DNA of 64,000 nt from Propionibacteriaceae bacterium AM104-82 (GTDB taxonomy: Bacteria > Actinomycetota > Actinomycetes > Propionibacteriales > Propionibacteriaceae), in the NCBI GenBank assembly GCA_027658995.1, contig JAQDQK010000006.1, positions 1 through 64,000 of the forward strand, in the 5' to 3' direction. The notes below the pieces were generated by a model. The model did no database searches and had not been told where the DNA came from. It saw only the letters and a list, made by a program, of their open reading frames with translations. A program made the translations under genes and the position numbers. Every line of letters starts with the position of its first letter. The stretch's first letter is position 1. Below, piece after piece: positions 29,227 through 38,041 of the stretch.

Positions 29227-30200
29227 GCGGCCTCCTTGATCCGTTCGGCGACCCGGAGTCGCGCGGACGCGGCCCGGGGATTCGTGGCGATCTCTTCGGC
29301 GTCCGGCCGCTCGGCTCCCCTGGTGAGGATCCGCAGTTCGGCCTTCAGTTCTTCGGGGACGACCGGCAGGTCGCGCGGTGCCCGGTCGGTTGCGCCCTTC
29401 GCGAAGGTCCGCTTGACGAGCCGGTCCTCCAGCGAGTGGTAGCTGAGCACCGCGACGCGGCCGCCCACCGCGAGCGCGTCGACGGCGGCGGGCAGCACGC
29501 CCTCGAGCGCGACCAGTTCGCGGTTGACCTCGATCCGCAGCGCCTGGAAGGTCCGCTTTGCCGGGTGTCCCCCGGTGTGCCGGGCGGCGGCCGGGATGGC
29601 CCCGGAGATGACCTCCACGAGCCTGCCGGAGGAGTCGAACGGCGCGACCTCGCGGCCCGCGACGACGGCACGGGCGATCCGGTCGGCAAAGCGCTCCTCG
29701 CCGTACCACTTGAGGATGTTGGACAGTTCCTTGGCGGAGTAGGTGTTGAGCACGTCTGCCGCGGTCGGGCCCTCGGTGGGGTTCATCCGCATGTCGAGGG
29801 GCGCGTCGACGCGGTAGGCGAACCCACGCTCGGTGCGGTCGATCTGCAGCGAGGAGAGGCCGAGGTCGAGCAGGATCGCGTCGACCCGCGCGACGCCGAG
29901 GTCGGCGAGCACGTCGGGCAGTTCGTCGTAGACGGCGTGCACGAGGGTGGCGCGCTCCATCAGCGGGCCGAGCCGCTGCTCTGCCACCTGGTGCGCGTCC
30001 GGGTCGCGGTCGATGCCGATCAGGCGCGCCTCGGGGCAGGCGTTCAGCATCGCGATGGAGTGGCCTGCCAGGCCGAGGGTGCCGTCGACGAACACGGCGC
30101 CGGGGTGCGACAGCGCGGGGCGGAGCAGTTCGACGATCCGGTCACGCATGACCGGATCGTGGACGTCCGCAAAGCCCTGCATCAGATGTCGACCCTTCAT
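29223..30200 (-). CDS. rsmH: 16S rRNA (cytosine-1402-N4) methyltransferase
   Basis: SAM-dependent rRNA methyltransferase, about 325 residues. Visible motifs are [10 protein letters not shown] (SAM loop), [34 protein letters not shown] (here [13 protein letters not shown]), and [12 protein letters not shown]. Two starts are possible, ATG 30200 and ATG 30182. I keep 30200, whose ATGA overlaps a four-codon upstream reading frame (ATG at 30211). It is 100 bases from mraZ. Confidence 0.94.
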   Translation of the reverse strand: MKGRHLMQGFADVHDPVMRDRIVELLRPALSHPGAVFVDGTLGLAGHSIAMLNACPEARLIGIDRDPDAHQVAEQRLGPLMERATLVHAVYDELPDVLADLGVARVDAILLDLGLSSLQIDRTERGFAYRVDAPLDMRMNPTEGPTAADVLNTYSAKELSNILKWYGEERFADRIARAVVAGREVAPFDSSGRLVEVISGAIPAAARHTGGHPAKRTFQALRIEVNRELVALEGVLPAAVDALAVGGRVAVLSYHSLEDRLVKRTFAKGATDRAPRDLPVVPEELKAELRILTRGAERPDAEEIATNPRAASARLRVAERIKEAA

Positions 30201-30211
30201 CTTTTGTCCAT

Positions 30212-30227
30212 ATCTCCACCTGGAGAT
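30212..30227. repeat. Short perfect inverted repeat before rsmH
   Basis: ATCTCCA-CC-TGGAGAT, seven bases on each arm, directly upstream of the rsmH start region. It covers the only Shine-Dalgarno-like GGAG there, so it could act in mRNA structure or protein binding. Confidence 0.4.
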
Positions 30228-30300
30228 TCCCTTCCGGGCCGTTCCTGACATCGGGGAAGTGAAGTCAGGGCCGGTCCGGCCGGGTATCACCGGGTGGAGG

Positions 30301-30735
30301 TCACAGTCCCGTCAGGGCGGTGAACTCGTTGTCCATGTCGGAGAAGCCCTCTTCGCTCAACTCCGAGTACTTCTGCCATGCCTCGGCGTCCCAGATCTCC
30401 GCGCGGTCGCCCGCGCCGATCACCACGACGTCACGATCCAGACCCGCATAGGCACGCAGGTTCGGGGGGATGGTGACCCGGCCCTGCTTGTCTGGAACCT
30501 CATCGCTGGCCCCGGCCATCAACATGCGCTGATAGTCGCGGACCTGCTTCACGGTGCTCGGGGCGCTGACAAGGGAGGTCATCTTCGCCTCGAACGTGGC
30601 TCGGGGGTACACGGCGAGCGCCCGCTCCTGGGTCCTCGTCACGACGAGACCCGCTGCGAGCGCTTCGCGAAACTTCGCGGGAAGGATGAGGCGGCCCTTC
30701 TCGTCCAGCTTCGGCTGATACGTCCCCAGAAACAT
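30301..30735 (-). CDS. mraZ: Transcriptional regulator MraZ
   Basis: A 144-residue protein with two AbrB/SpoVT-like domains ([21 protein letters not shown] near the start, split by other residues, and [17 protein letters not shown] near 85-105). MraZ forms a ring that represses its own dcw operon by binding TGGGN repeats, and such repeats lie just upstream. ATG 30735 has GGAGG 10 bases before it. First gene of the dcw cluster. Confidence 0.97.
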   Translation of the reverse strand: MFLGTYQPKLDEKGRLILPAKFREALAAGLVVTRTQERALAVYPRATFEAKMTSLVSAPSTVKQVRDYQRMLMAGASDEVPDKQGRVTIPPNLRAYAGLDRDVVVIGAGDRAEIWDAEAWQKYSELSEEGFSDMDNEFTALTGL

Positions 30736-30764
30736 CGATCAGGCACCTCCTTCCTCCCTTAGGC

Positions 30765-30809
30765 ACCCACTTTACTCCACTTGGCCCCACATTACCCCAC
30801 TTCTCTCCA
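30765..30809 (-). promoter_or_regulatory. MraZ box: five 10-bp-spaced TGGNN repeats
   Basis: On the minus strand TGGAG, TGGGG, TGGGG, TGGAG and TGGGT occur at plus positions 30805-30809, 30795-30799, 30785-30789, 30775-30779 and 30765-30769. The spacing is exactly one turn, and each is preceded by G. This is the MraZ operator pattern, with five copies. Confidence 0.88.
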
Positions 30810-30817
30810 CCGGACAG
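30789..30817 (-). promoter_or_regulatory. mraZ promoter inside the MraZ box
   Basis: On the minus strand CTGTCC (30812-30817), 17 bases, TAATGT (30789-30794). The -10 box lies between the third and fourth operator repeats, so MraZ binding would block polymerase. Confidence 0.5.
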
Positions 30818-30856
30818 CCATTTTCCGTTGCATTCCTGGGCTGTTGCCGTGACTTG

Positions 30857-30862
30857 TAGGCT
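30857..30862 (+). promoter_or_regulatory. Possible -10 box of the moxR operon
   Basis: TAGGCT, with transcription expected to start near 30869, about 31 bases before the GTG start. No good -35 box is seen. Confidence 0.35.
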
Positions 30863-30899
30863 TAGCGACGCCGTAAATTGCCAGCCTTAGGAGCCCCCG

Positions 30900-31865
30900 G
30901 TGATCCAGCACGCCACCCCCTCGCTGCCAGAGGTGTCTCAGCTCGCCAACCGCATCGCTGAAGAGATGAGTCGTGTGATCGAGGGCAAACCCGCGCAGAT
31001 CCGGATGGCGGTGACCGTGCTGCTCGCCGAGGGGCACCTGCTGATCGAGGACGTGCCGGGCGTCGGCAAGACCGTGCTCGCCAAGGCGTTGGGCCGCGCG
31101 ATCGCGGGCGATGTGAAGCGCATCCAGTTCACGCCCGACCTGCTGCCTAGCGACGTCACCGGCGTGTCGGTGTTCAACCAGTCCAGCCGCGAGTTCGAGT
31201 TCAAGCGCGGCGGCGTCTTCGCCAACATCGTGCTGGGCGACGAGATCAACCGCGCCTCCCCCAAGACGCAGTCCGCCATGCTCGAGGCGATGGCCGAGAA
31301 CCAGGTCTCGGCAGACGGCCAGACCTACAAGCTTCCGCAGCCATTCATGGTGATCGCCACGCAGAACCCCATCGAGATGGAGGGCACCTATCCCCTCCCC
31401 GAGGCGCAGCGCGACCGCTTCATGGCGCGCATCACCATGGGCTACCCGGCGCGCCAGTCCGAGGTCGCGATGCTCGCGGCGCAGGCGGGCGGCGACCAGT
31501 TGAACTCCGTGCGCCCCGTCACGGACGCCGCGACGGTCGCGGCCGCGATCCAGGCGATCCGGGCCGTCTACGTCGCCCCCGTCATCAACGACTACATCGT
31601 CTCGGTCGTCGAGGCGACGCGCAGGCACCCCGACCTCAGGCTCGGTGCGAGCCCCCGCGCCTCGCTGCACCTGATGCGGGCCTCCCGGGTCGCCGCCGCG
31701 CTCGCAGGGCGCGACTATGTCATCCCCGAGGACGTCGGCTCGCTCGCCGTCGAGGTGCTCGCCCACCGGGTGCTCCCCACCGTCGAGGCGCAGGTCGCCC
31801 GGCGCGAGGCAGCCGGGATCGTCTCCTCCGTGATCGCATCGGTGCCGACGCCGGAGCGGGGGTAA
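30900..31865 (+). CDS. MoxR-family AAA+ ATPase
   Basis: A 321-residue chaperone-like ATPase with Walker A VPGVGKTVLAK near 50, Walker B/GDEINRASPKTQSA near 110 and sensor ATQNPIEMEGTYPLPEAQ. MoxR proteins work with a DUF58/VWA-type partner, which follows directly. GTG 30900 has AGGAG 8 bases upstream. The operon is divergent from mraZ, as in M. tuberculosis. Confidence 0.93.
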   Translation: MIQHATPSLPEVSQLANRIAEEMSRVIEGKPAQIRMAVTVLLAEGHLLIEDVPGVGKTVLAKALGRAIAGDVKRIQFTPDLLPSDVTGVSVFNQSSREFEFKRGGVFANIVLGDEINRASPKTQSAMLEAMAENQVSADGQTYKLPQPFMVIATQNPIEMEGTYPLPEAQRDRFMARITMGYPARQSEVAMLAAQAGGDQLNSVRPVTDAATVAAAIQAIRAVYVAPVINDYIVSVVEATRRHPDLRLGASPRASLHLMRASRVAAALAGRDYVIPEDVGSLAVEVLAHRVLPTVEAQVARREAAGIVSSVIASVPTPERG

Positions 31866-31870
31866 CCGCA

Positions 31871-33094
31871 TTGATCGGCGGCGCACGCTTGACGGGCCGC
31901 GGCCTCGCGATCGTCATTCTCGGCGGCATCGCCTCTGTGGCGGCCGCCTTCATCGGCGAACGCGACATCCTGTGGCTGACGCTCGGGCTGACCGCGCTGC
32001 CGGTGCTCGCCCTGCTGTACCTCCTGGTCGCGCCGCCCCGGATCGGGCATGAGCGCACCCTTGAGCCGCCGATGATGCCCAACGGCGAGACCGCCAGGAT
32101 CGTGCTGCGCGTCATCAACGACGCCCCCGCCCAGTCCAGCGCGCTGCGCTTCAACGACTCCGCCGACCACGCCATCGGGGGCGGCGCGTCGTTCGTGATC
32201 GCGCGCGGCTTCGGGCGCTGGCACCAGGCCGTGGGCTACAGCGTCGAGGCCGAGTCGCGCGGCCGGTTCCGGATCGGCCCGCTGACGGCCTCGGCGACCG
32301 ACCCGTTCGGGCTGGCCCGCCGCACCGTCACCTCCAACGGCGAGGACTCGACGCTGCGCGTCACGCCTCGCGTGTGGCCGCTCACCGAGTTGCCGACCGG
32401 CTCAGGGCTCGGCGCGGCGGGCGATGCGACGCCGCAGCGGATCGGCCAGGCCGGCACCGACGACGTGCTGGTGCGTGAGCACCGCTACGGCGACGACATG
32501 CGCCGGGTGCACTGGAAGCTCTCCGCCAAGAAGGACGACCTGATGGTCCGCCTCGAGGAACACCCGTGGGACCCGTCGAGCACGCTGATCGTCGACACCC
32601 GGCGCTCGGCGCACGCCGACCACGGGCCGCGCGGCTCCCTCGAGTGGGCCGTGTCGGCCGTCACGTCGGTGGCGACCATGCTGCTGTCGGGCCGCTACCG
32701 GCTCTCGATCGTGTCGCCGTCCGGCTCGGTGTACCAGTCCGGCCACTCCGTCGGGCCGTCCGCGGGCCAGGCAATGATCGAGGCCATGACGGACCTGACG
32801 GCCTCCGAGCACGGCTGGCTCGGCGAGGCCTTCAGCGACCCGGAGGCGCTCGGCAACTCGGCGTCGCTTGTCGCTGTGACCGGCCTGCTGACCGCGGCCG
32901 ACGCCGCCGCCCTGACCGCAGCAGGCGCTGGGGCCCGCAGCCTGGTCGCGCTTGTCCCCGACGCCGAGCGGTGGAACTCCCCGTCCGACGAACATGAGGA
33001 CGCCGTGAAACTGCTCGCCAACCACGGCTGGACGCTGACGCGCTATTCGCCCGGCGACACCGTTCCCGACGCGTGGGCGAGGGTGCCGCGATGA
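31871..33094 (+). CDS. DUF58 membrane protein
   Basis: A 407-residue protein with two N-terminal membrane segments (about 8-27 and 33-52) and a C-terminal DUF58 region carrying the signature YGDDMRRVHWKLSAKKDDLMVR near 210-230. The fold is VWA-like and it is the usual partner of MoxR ATPases; the molecular role is unknown. The start is TTG 31871, five bases after the moxR stop, with GGAG-rich sequence upstream. Confidence 0.9.
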   Translation: MIGGARLTGRGLAIVILGGIASVAAAFIGERDILWLTLGLTALPVLALLYLLVAPPRIGHERTLEPPMMPNGETARIVLRVINDAPAQSSALRFNDSADHAIGGGASFVIARGFGRWHQAVGYSVEAESRGRFRIGPLTASATDPFGLARRTVTSNGEDSTLRVTPRVWPLTELPTGSGLGAAGDATPQRIGQAGTDDVLVREHRYGDDMRRVHWKLSAKKDDLMVRLEEHPWDPSSTLIVDTRRSAHADHGPRGSLEWAVSAVTSVATMLLSGRYRLSIVSPSGSVYQSGHSVGPSAGQAMIEAMTDLTASEHGWLGEAFSDPEALGNSASLVAVTGLLTAADAAALTAAGAGARSLVALVPDAERWNSPSDEHEDAVKLLANHGWTLTRYSPGDTVPDAWARVPR

Positions 33095-35283
33095 AGTTCA
33101 CCTACCACCCGCTCACCAGCGTGATGATCGCCGTCGCCGTGGGGCTGTCGCTGCTCCCGCTCGGCGCGCTGATCGAGCGCGACGCCTTCGTCGTGGAGAG
33201 CCTCCCCGTGCTCGTCGCCTCTGCGGTGGTCGGGCTGATCCTCGCGCTGCTGCGCGCCCCCCGCCTGCTGACGCTGATCGCCCAACTGGTGGCGATCGTC
33301 GGCGTGCTCGTCTGGCGGGGGCTCTCGCTCGCCGGGCCCGGCGACCCCTTCGACGCGTTGTCGCTGCTGACAAGCGACGGCGTCGAGGCCATCCGCAACC
33401 AGCCCCCGCCGTTGTCGGCGGTGCCCGGCGTGGTGTGGCTGGTGCTGCTGCTCGCCTCGGTGCTGACGATCGTGCTCGAACTGCTGGTCAACGGCCTGGA
33501 GCAGCCGGGCTGGGCGATCGCGCCGCTCGCGCTCTCGTTCACGATGTCGGCACTGATCGTGCGCCAGGACCTGCCCTGGTACCAGGTGCTACCGGTGCTC
33601 GCCGGCTACCTGGCCGTGCTGCTCGCCTCCGGAGGGTTCGGAGGCGCGACCGGCCGCGCGTCGCGCTCCGGGGCCTTCAACGCGTCGCGCACCGCAACCG
33701 CCCTGGCGATCGCCGCGATCGGCGTGATCGCGTCGCTGCTGATCGCGCCGCTGATCCCGCTCGGCCCGAAGCAGCCATGGAACAACTCGGGCCAGGACGG
33801 CCCCATCCAACTGAGCGACCCGACGGTCCGGCTCAACCAGGACCTGCGCAGGCCGGACGATGTTCCGGTGCTGAACTACCGCGCGAGCAACGACGAGCCG
33901 ACCTACCTGCGCACGGTAGCCCTGGCGAACCTGACCTCTGACGGGGCGCGGCTGATGCCGATGCGGCTGAGCCGCTTCGGGCTCGGCTCCGCGTCGAACC
34001 AGCCGGGCGTCGACGTCAAGGTCGAGGTCCAGATGGCCGACATCCCCTCCGAGTACCTGCCCGCGCCGTTCGCGCCGCGCGGCTTCAGCGCCGACGGGAC
34101 CTGGTCCTACGACCCGGAGACGCTCTCCATCGTGGCGGCGGGCGTCGACCGCATCGACCAGACGCGGGGGCTGGAGTACTCGGTCGAGTCGGTCATTCCC
34201 GACCCCACCAAGGAGGAGGTCGAGGCGGCGGGTGCCGGCTCCGGCCTCGACGCCGTCGTCTCCGAGATCCCGCAGGGCCTCTCCCCCGAGGTCACCCAAC
34301 TCACCAGCGAGGTCGTCGGCGACGCGCAGACAGCAGGCCAGAAGGCCCTGGCGATCCAGTCGTACCTGCGCTCCGACCAGTTCACCTACTCGCTCGGCGC
34401 GCCCGGCTCGTCGAGCAGCAACGCGATCAACGCCTTCCTCCTTGAGGACCGCTCCGGGTACTGCATCCACTTCGCCGCCGCCATGATCACCATGTCGCGG
34501 ATCGAGGGGATCCCCGCGCGGATGGCCGTCGGCTTCACGCCCGGCGAGCGGCAGGAGGACGGCAGCTACGAGGTGACGGCGCACGACGCGCACGCATGGC
34601 CCGAGCTGTACCTCGACGGCCTGGGGTGGGTTCCTTTCGAGCCGACCCCCGCGTTCGACGGGCCTCCCGAGTACGTCGACCCCGCCGATCCCAGCTCGGC
34701 CAGCCCGACGCCGGAGCCGACCGCGCCCACCTCCGAGGAGCCCGCGGCGACCCCGACCCCGACGCCCACTCCCAGCCCCACGCCGAGCGCCGACCCATCG
34801 CAGGGGGCTGGCGGACGCGCCGTGGCGACGGGGATCGGCATCGGCGCCCTCGTTCTCCTGCTGCTGGCGCTGCCCGCCCTCGCGCGGCTCGTCCAGCGCG
34901 GGCTGAGGCTGCGCGGCGGCCAGGAGCCGGAGCGCGCGGCGGACGCCGCCTGGGACGAGGTGCGCGCCACCTTCCGCGACTTCGGCCTGTCCTGGCCGGG
35001 TGGTTCCCCCGGCCCTGCCTCGAAGGCGGCCGCGGATCAGTTGGCGCCGCAGGGCGCCGCTGCGCTTGCCGCGATCGCGCAGACCGTCGAGCGGAGTCGC
35101 TTCTCCCGTGAGGGCAGCGACGCCGGGGAACTTGCGACCCAGGTCAAGGCGCTTCGGACCTCTGTTTCGCGGGCCGCATCCTCAGGTGCCCGGTTCAGGG
35201 CCGTGCTGTTGCCCGCCTCGCTGTTCGGCTCGGCTCGCCGGACGACGGGTGGGCCGCCCGACGGCTCGCTTTCGGACAATTGA
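33091..35283 (+). CDS. TgpA-type transglutaminase-like membrane protein
   Basis: A 730-residue integral membrane protein. About six membrane segments (to about residue 230) precede an extracytoplasmic region with a transglutaminase-like domain whose triad is visible: Cys458 in GYCIHF, His501 in AHAWPE and Asp near 516. A Pro/Thr-rich linker, one more membrane segment (about 580-600) and a cytoplasmic DUF4129-like tail follow. ATG 33091 overlaps the DUF58 stop as ATGA. MoxR-DUF58-TgpA is a common set with suspected envelope function. Confidence 0.9.
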   Translation: MKFTYHPLTSVMIAVAVGLSLLPLGALIERDAFVVESLPVLVASAVVGLILALLRAPRLLTLIAQLVAIVGVLVWRGLSLAGPGDPFDALSLLTSDGVEAIRNQPPPLSAVPGVVWLVLLLASVLTIVLELLVNGLEQPGWAIAPLALSFTMSALIVRQDLPWYQVLPVLAGYLAVLLASGGFGGATGRASRSGAFNASRTATALAIAAIGVIASLLIAPLIPLGPKQPWNNSGQDGPIQLSDPTVRLNQDLRRPDDVPVLNYRASNDEPTYLRTVALANLTSDGARLMPMRLSRFGLGSASNQPGVDVKVEVQMADIPSEYLPAPFAPRGFSADGTWSYDPETLSIVAAGVDRIDQTRGLEYSVESVIPDPTKEEVEAAGAGSGLDAVVSEIPQGLSPEVTQLTSEVVGDAQTAGQKALAIQSYLRSDQFTYSLGAPGSSSSNAINAFLLEDRSGYCIHFAAAMITMSRIEGIPARMAVGFTPGERQEDGSYEVTAHDAHAWPELYLDGLGWVPFEPTPAFDGPPEYVDPADPSSASPTPEPTAPTSEEPAATPTPTPTPSPTPSADPSQGAGGRAVATGIGIGALVLLLLALPALARLVQRGLRLRGGQEPERAADAAWDEVRATFRDFGLSWPGGSPGPASKAAADQLAPQGAAALAAIAQTVERSRFSREGSDAGELATQVKALRTSVSRAASSGARFRAVLLPASLFGSARRTTGGPPDGSLSDN

Positions 35284-35327
35284 CTGGGAGCATAGAATGC
35301 AAGTATCGAGCCAACGAGGGAGATGAG

Positions 35328-35714
35328 ATGGCCCTTTCTGAGCAGGAGCGCAAGCTACTGGAGCAGCTTGAGGCGTCCCTGATGGCCGATGACCCCAAGC
35401 TGGCGGATCGGCTGAGCGGGTCGGCCGAGGTGCGCGTGCACCGCAGGCGCGCGGCGCTTGCCGGCCTCGGCTTCGTGATCGGCGTCGCGGTCCTGATCGC
35501 AGGGGTGCAGGTGCACCCCGCGGTGAGCGTCGTCGGCTTCCTGATCATGCTGGCCGCCGCCCTGCTCGGCATCAACTCGTGGCAGCGCGTCGGAGACGAC
35601 GGGCAGCCGAGCAAGCCCAAGCAGGGCCCACCGAAGAACGATCCCCCGACGAGCGACTTCATGGACCGCCTCGAGGAACGCTGGCGCAAGCGCCAGCAGG
35701 GCGGCGACAACTGA
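35328..35714 (+). CDS. DUF3040 membrane protein
   Basis: A 128-residue protein with the DUF3040 start MALSEQERKLLEQLEASL, two adjacent membrane segments (about 45-62 and 66-84) and a charged tail. Such proteins lie near mraZ in many actinobacteria (Rv2169c in M. tuberculosis); function unknown. ATG 35328 has GAGGGAG upstream. The 44-base gap from the transglutaminase gene includes a TAGAAT that could be a -10 box. Confidence 0.9.
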   Translation: MALSEQERKLLEQLEASLMADDPKLADRLSGSAEVRVHRRRAALAGLGFVIGVAVLIAGVQVHPAVSVVGFLIMLAAALLGINSWQRVGDDGQPSKPKQGPPKNDPPTSDFMDRLEERWRKRQQGGDN

Positions 35715-35734
35715 CGCCTGGCAACTAACGCCTG

Positions 35735-35760
35735 ACCGTCGGGGGTTCGCCCCCGACGGT
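35735..35760 (+). terminator. Terminator after the moxR operon
   Basis: A perfect 11-bp stem with a TTCG loop, followed by TCGGCTTTT. It also separates the convergent cueP gene. Confidence 0.8.
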
Positions 35761-35774
35761 TCGGCTTTTCCGGC

Positions 35775-36368
35775 TCAGCCGAGTTGCATGGTGGTGAGGC
35801 AGGTGGGGTCGTCCGCACCTGTGCCGATCCGGGTGGTGGCGCTCCTGCCGTCGGCGGTGATCGTGATGGTGGCGTCGATGTCGCGCGGCAGCCAGAAGCC
35901 CGCGAAGCCGTTGGGGCCGGTGGTCCTGTCCCCCGCGAAGATCTCCGTGCCGTCTGCGCCGACGATGGTGACGTCGAGGTCCGTGTCGACCAACTCGCCC
36001 TGGCAGCCCGAGAGGCTGTGGTTGTAGCACTCGTGGGTCTGGTTCACGTAGGGGGCGATCGAGAGGTAGAAGGCGTCCTCGATGGGAAGGGCCACCTCGG
36101 AGCGGTCGTCGGCGAGGATCAGTTCGCCGGAGCGGACGGAGCCGAACGGCCCGGACTCCCGGTCGTCGTTTGTCGCGTCGAGGGCGTCGACGATCTCCGT
36201 GACGCTCTTGCCTGCCAGGTCGTGTTCCGCGAGGAACGCCTCGACGTCAGCCGCGGCGGCTGATGGTGCGGCCGCGGTGGGCGGGGTGCTGGCTGGCTGG
36301 TCCGCGGAGCAGGCGCCGAGTGCGATCACGGCGATCATCGATGCGGCGGCGGCGGGGAGGGTGCGCAC
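35775..36368 (-). CDS. cueP: CueP-family copper-binding lipoprotein
   Basis: A secreted 197-residue protein of the CueP family, which in Salmonella supplies or buffers periplasmic copper. GTG 36368 gives a signal peptide ending in a lipobox with Cys20 (ALGAC). Family hallmarks are SVRSGELILADD, FYLSIAPYVNQTHECYNHS, the second Cys in SGCQGEL, GFAGFWLPRD, and DPTCLTT near the C-terminus. GAAAGG lies 7 bases before the start. A CsoR-like palindrome lies about 40 bases upstream. An in-frame upstream start at 36431 would put the operator inside the gene and is rejected. Confidence 0.9.
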   Translation of the reverse strand: MRTLPAAAASMIAVIALGACSADQPASTPPTAAAPSAAAADVEAFLAEHDLAGKSVTEIVDALDATNDDRESGPFGSVRSGELILADDRSEVALPIEDAFYLSIAPYVNQTHECYNHSLSGCQGELVDTDLDVTIVGADGTEIFAGDRTTGPNGFAGFWLPRDIDATITITADGRSATTRIGTGADDPTCLTTMQLG

Positions 36369-36404
36369 GGGTGTGCCTTTCGTTCGGGCGATGACGACAC
36401 CACC

Positions 36405-36429
36405 GAAGATACCCGGTGGGGGTATCTTC
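36405..36429. promoter_or_regulatory. CsoR-type copper operator upstream of cueP
   Basis: A perfect 10-bp inverted repeat GAAGATACCC-5 nt-GGGTATCTTC. The core ATACCC-N5-GGGTAT matches the operator form of actinobacterial CsoR Cu(I) repressors. It lies upstream of cueP and downstream of the HNH gene. Confidence 0.7.
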
Positions 36430-36446
36430 ACAAGGGGCGGGGCCGG

Positions 36447-36821
36447 TTAACCCTCCAGTGGCGCCGCGTGGAGCGCCACCAGGATGCGCGCGTGCCTGAT
36501 CAGGAACAGGTTCTCGTCCAGCCGCTTGCGGCGCAGCCAGCCTGTCACCTCGTCGTTGTGCTTGCTCGCGTTGCACGACGGGCAGGCGGGCACCACGTTG
36601 TCGAGGGTGTATCTGCCGCCGCGGGAGACGGGGAGCACGCAGTCGCGCTGCAGCGCGGTGCCGACGGCCTCGCAGTAGGCGCAGGCACCCCATGCGGAGA
36701 CGATGTCGGCCCACTGCGCGTCGGTGAGGTCGTTGTCGACCCGTGCGAGCCGGTTCCTGCGACGCTTCGCGTACCTGGCGCGGGTCGCGGCCGAGGCGGT
36801 GATCTTGCGTCGTTGGGGCAC
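36447..36821 (-). CDS. Small HNH-type nuclease-like protein
   Basis: A 124-residue protein with a basic N-terminus and a treble-clef core with zinc-binding pairs CAYC (47-50) and CPSC (80-83), then NASK. The family usually has Asp-His at the start of the metal-binding strand; here it is Asp60-Cys61 (RDCVLPVSRGG), followed by Asn75. The last HNH position is Asn84, a common variant. Nuclease activity is therefore uncertain. The GTG start lies 28 bases after the dinB stop, so it probably shares the dnaE2-dinB transcript. Confidence 0.8.
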   Translation of the reverse strand: MPQRRKITASAATRARYAKRRRNRLARVDNDLTDAQWADIVSAWGACAYCEAVGTALQRDCVLPVSRGGRYTLDNVVPACPSCNASKHNDEVTGWLRRKRLDENLFLIRHARILVALHAAPLEG

Positions 36822-36849
36822 GCCTGGATGCTACCGACCCGCGGGCGGT

Positions 36850-38037
36850 TCAGCCCGCAGCCGTGAGGACGTCGGCGCGCCGGGCCAGCCGGGCGCGCTG
36901 CACCGCATTCGGCCCGAACCGCAGCACCGCGCGGTCGATGGCCTCCTCCGCCTCCTCCCAGCCGCGGGCCGGCTCGTCGAGGGCTGGCTGCTGGTACGTC
37001 TCGGTCTTGGGGACCAGTTTCTCGACGCGCACCCCGACGCGGCGGATCCGGGCGCGCTGCAACCCGAGCCTCTCGAACAGGCGCAGCGCCTCGGCGTAGA
37101 TGTCGTTGGTGCGGTCGGTGTAGGCCTTGAGGGTGCCGGTGCGGGTGATGGTCGTGAAGTCGGCGAAGCGCACCGAGAGGGTCACTGTCCTGCCGACCAT
37201 CTCCTGGGCCCTCATCCGGCCTGCGGTGCGGTCCGCCATCCGCAGGATCTCGGTGACGACGAGGGCAGGGTCGTCGGTGTCGCGGCCGAAGGTCTCCTGC
37301 GACCCGACGCTGTGCTCGGCGGGCTCCCTGACGAGCACCGAGCGGTCGTCGCGGCCCCAGGCGAGGTCGAACAGCAGGCCACCCTGCCCGTCGCCGAGCG
37401 CCCGCTGCAGGGTGGCCTTCGGCGTGTTGGCCACGTCGCGCACCGACTCGAGCCCGAGCCGGTGCAACTTGCCCGCTGTTGCCTCCCCGACGCCCCAGAT
37501 CGCCTCGACGGGCAGCGGGTGCAGGAAGGCGATCACCTGGTCGGCGGTGATCCACACCAGCCCGTCGGGCTTGGCCTGTTTGGAGGCGAGTTTCGCGATG
37601 AACTTGCTCGGCCCGATGCCGACCGAGCAGGCGATGCCCTGCTCGTCCATCACCTGGGCGCGCAGCCGTTCCCCGATCGCGACCGGGTCGCCGCCCAGCC
37701 TGCGCAGCGCGGTGGTCAGGTCGATGAACGCCTCGTCGATGGAGGCCATCTCGACCCGGTCGGTGATGGTGTCGAAGATCTCGGCGATGCCAGCCGAGAC
37801 CGCGGTGTAGTGGTCGAAGTCAGGATGCACGACGGCGACCTGCGGGCACATCCGGCGGGCCCGGCTGGTGGGCATGCCGGAGGTGATGCCGAAGCGCCGT
37901 GCCGGGTAGTTGGCCGACAGCACCACTCCCCTGGTGGAGCCGCCGACGAACATCGGCACGTCGCGCAGTTCGGGGTGCCGTGCCATCTCGACGGAGGCGT
38001 AGAACGCGTCCATGTCCACGTGGGCGATCACTGGCAT
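36850..38037 (-). CDS. dinB: DNA polymerase IV (Y family)
   Basis: Translesion polymerase of 395 residues. Catalytic acidic residues are present (HVDMDAFYASVE at 7-18, and SIDEAFIDLT near 100), unlike ImuB proteins. The palm, thumb (helix-hairpin-helix IWGVGEATAGKLHRLG) and little finger domains are complete. The usual beta-clamp motif before the C-terminal tail reads QQPALDE, a poor match to QLxLF. It starts 4 bases after dnaE2. Confidence 0.93.
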   Translation of the reverse strand: MPVIAHVDMDAFYASVEMARHPELRDVPMFVGGSTRGVVLSANYPARRFGITSGMPTSRARRMCPQVAVVHPDFDHYTAVSAGIAEIFDTITDRVEMASIDEAFIDLTTALRRLGGDPVAIGERLRAQVMDEQGIACSVGIGPSKFIAKLASKQAKPDGLVWITADQVIAFLHPLPVEAIWGVGEATAGKLHRLGLESVRDVANTPKATLQRALGDGQGGLLFDLAWGRDDRSVLVREPAEHSVGSQETFGRDTDDPALVVTEILRMADRTAGRMRAQEMVGRTVTLSVRFADFTTITRTGTLKAYTDRTNDIYAEALRLFERLGLQRARIRRVGVRVEKLVPKTETYQQPALDEPARGWEEAEEAIDRAVLRFGPNAVQRARLARRADVLTAAG

Positions 38038-38041
38038 GGGG

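Noticed and set aside
29227..29709. N-terminal extension of ftsL through rsmH
   Set aside because: The extension is an rsmH shadow; ATG 29226 overlaps the rsmH stop and gives normal FtsL size.
30269..30281. GGCCGG-T-CCGGCC palindrome between mraZ and rsmH as a terminator
   Set aside because: Short, no T run, and the dcw transcript must read through to rsmH.
34680..34800. Pro/Thr tandem codons in the transglutaminase gene as a repeat element
   Set aside because: They encode an ordinary extracellular Pro/Thr linker and are in frame.
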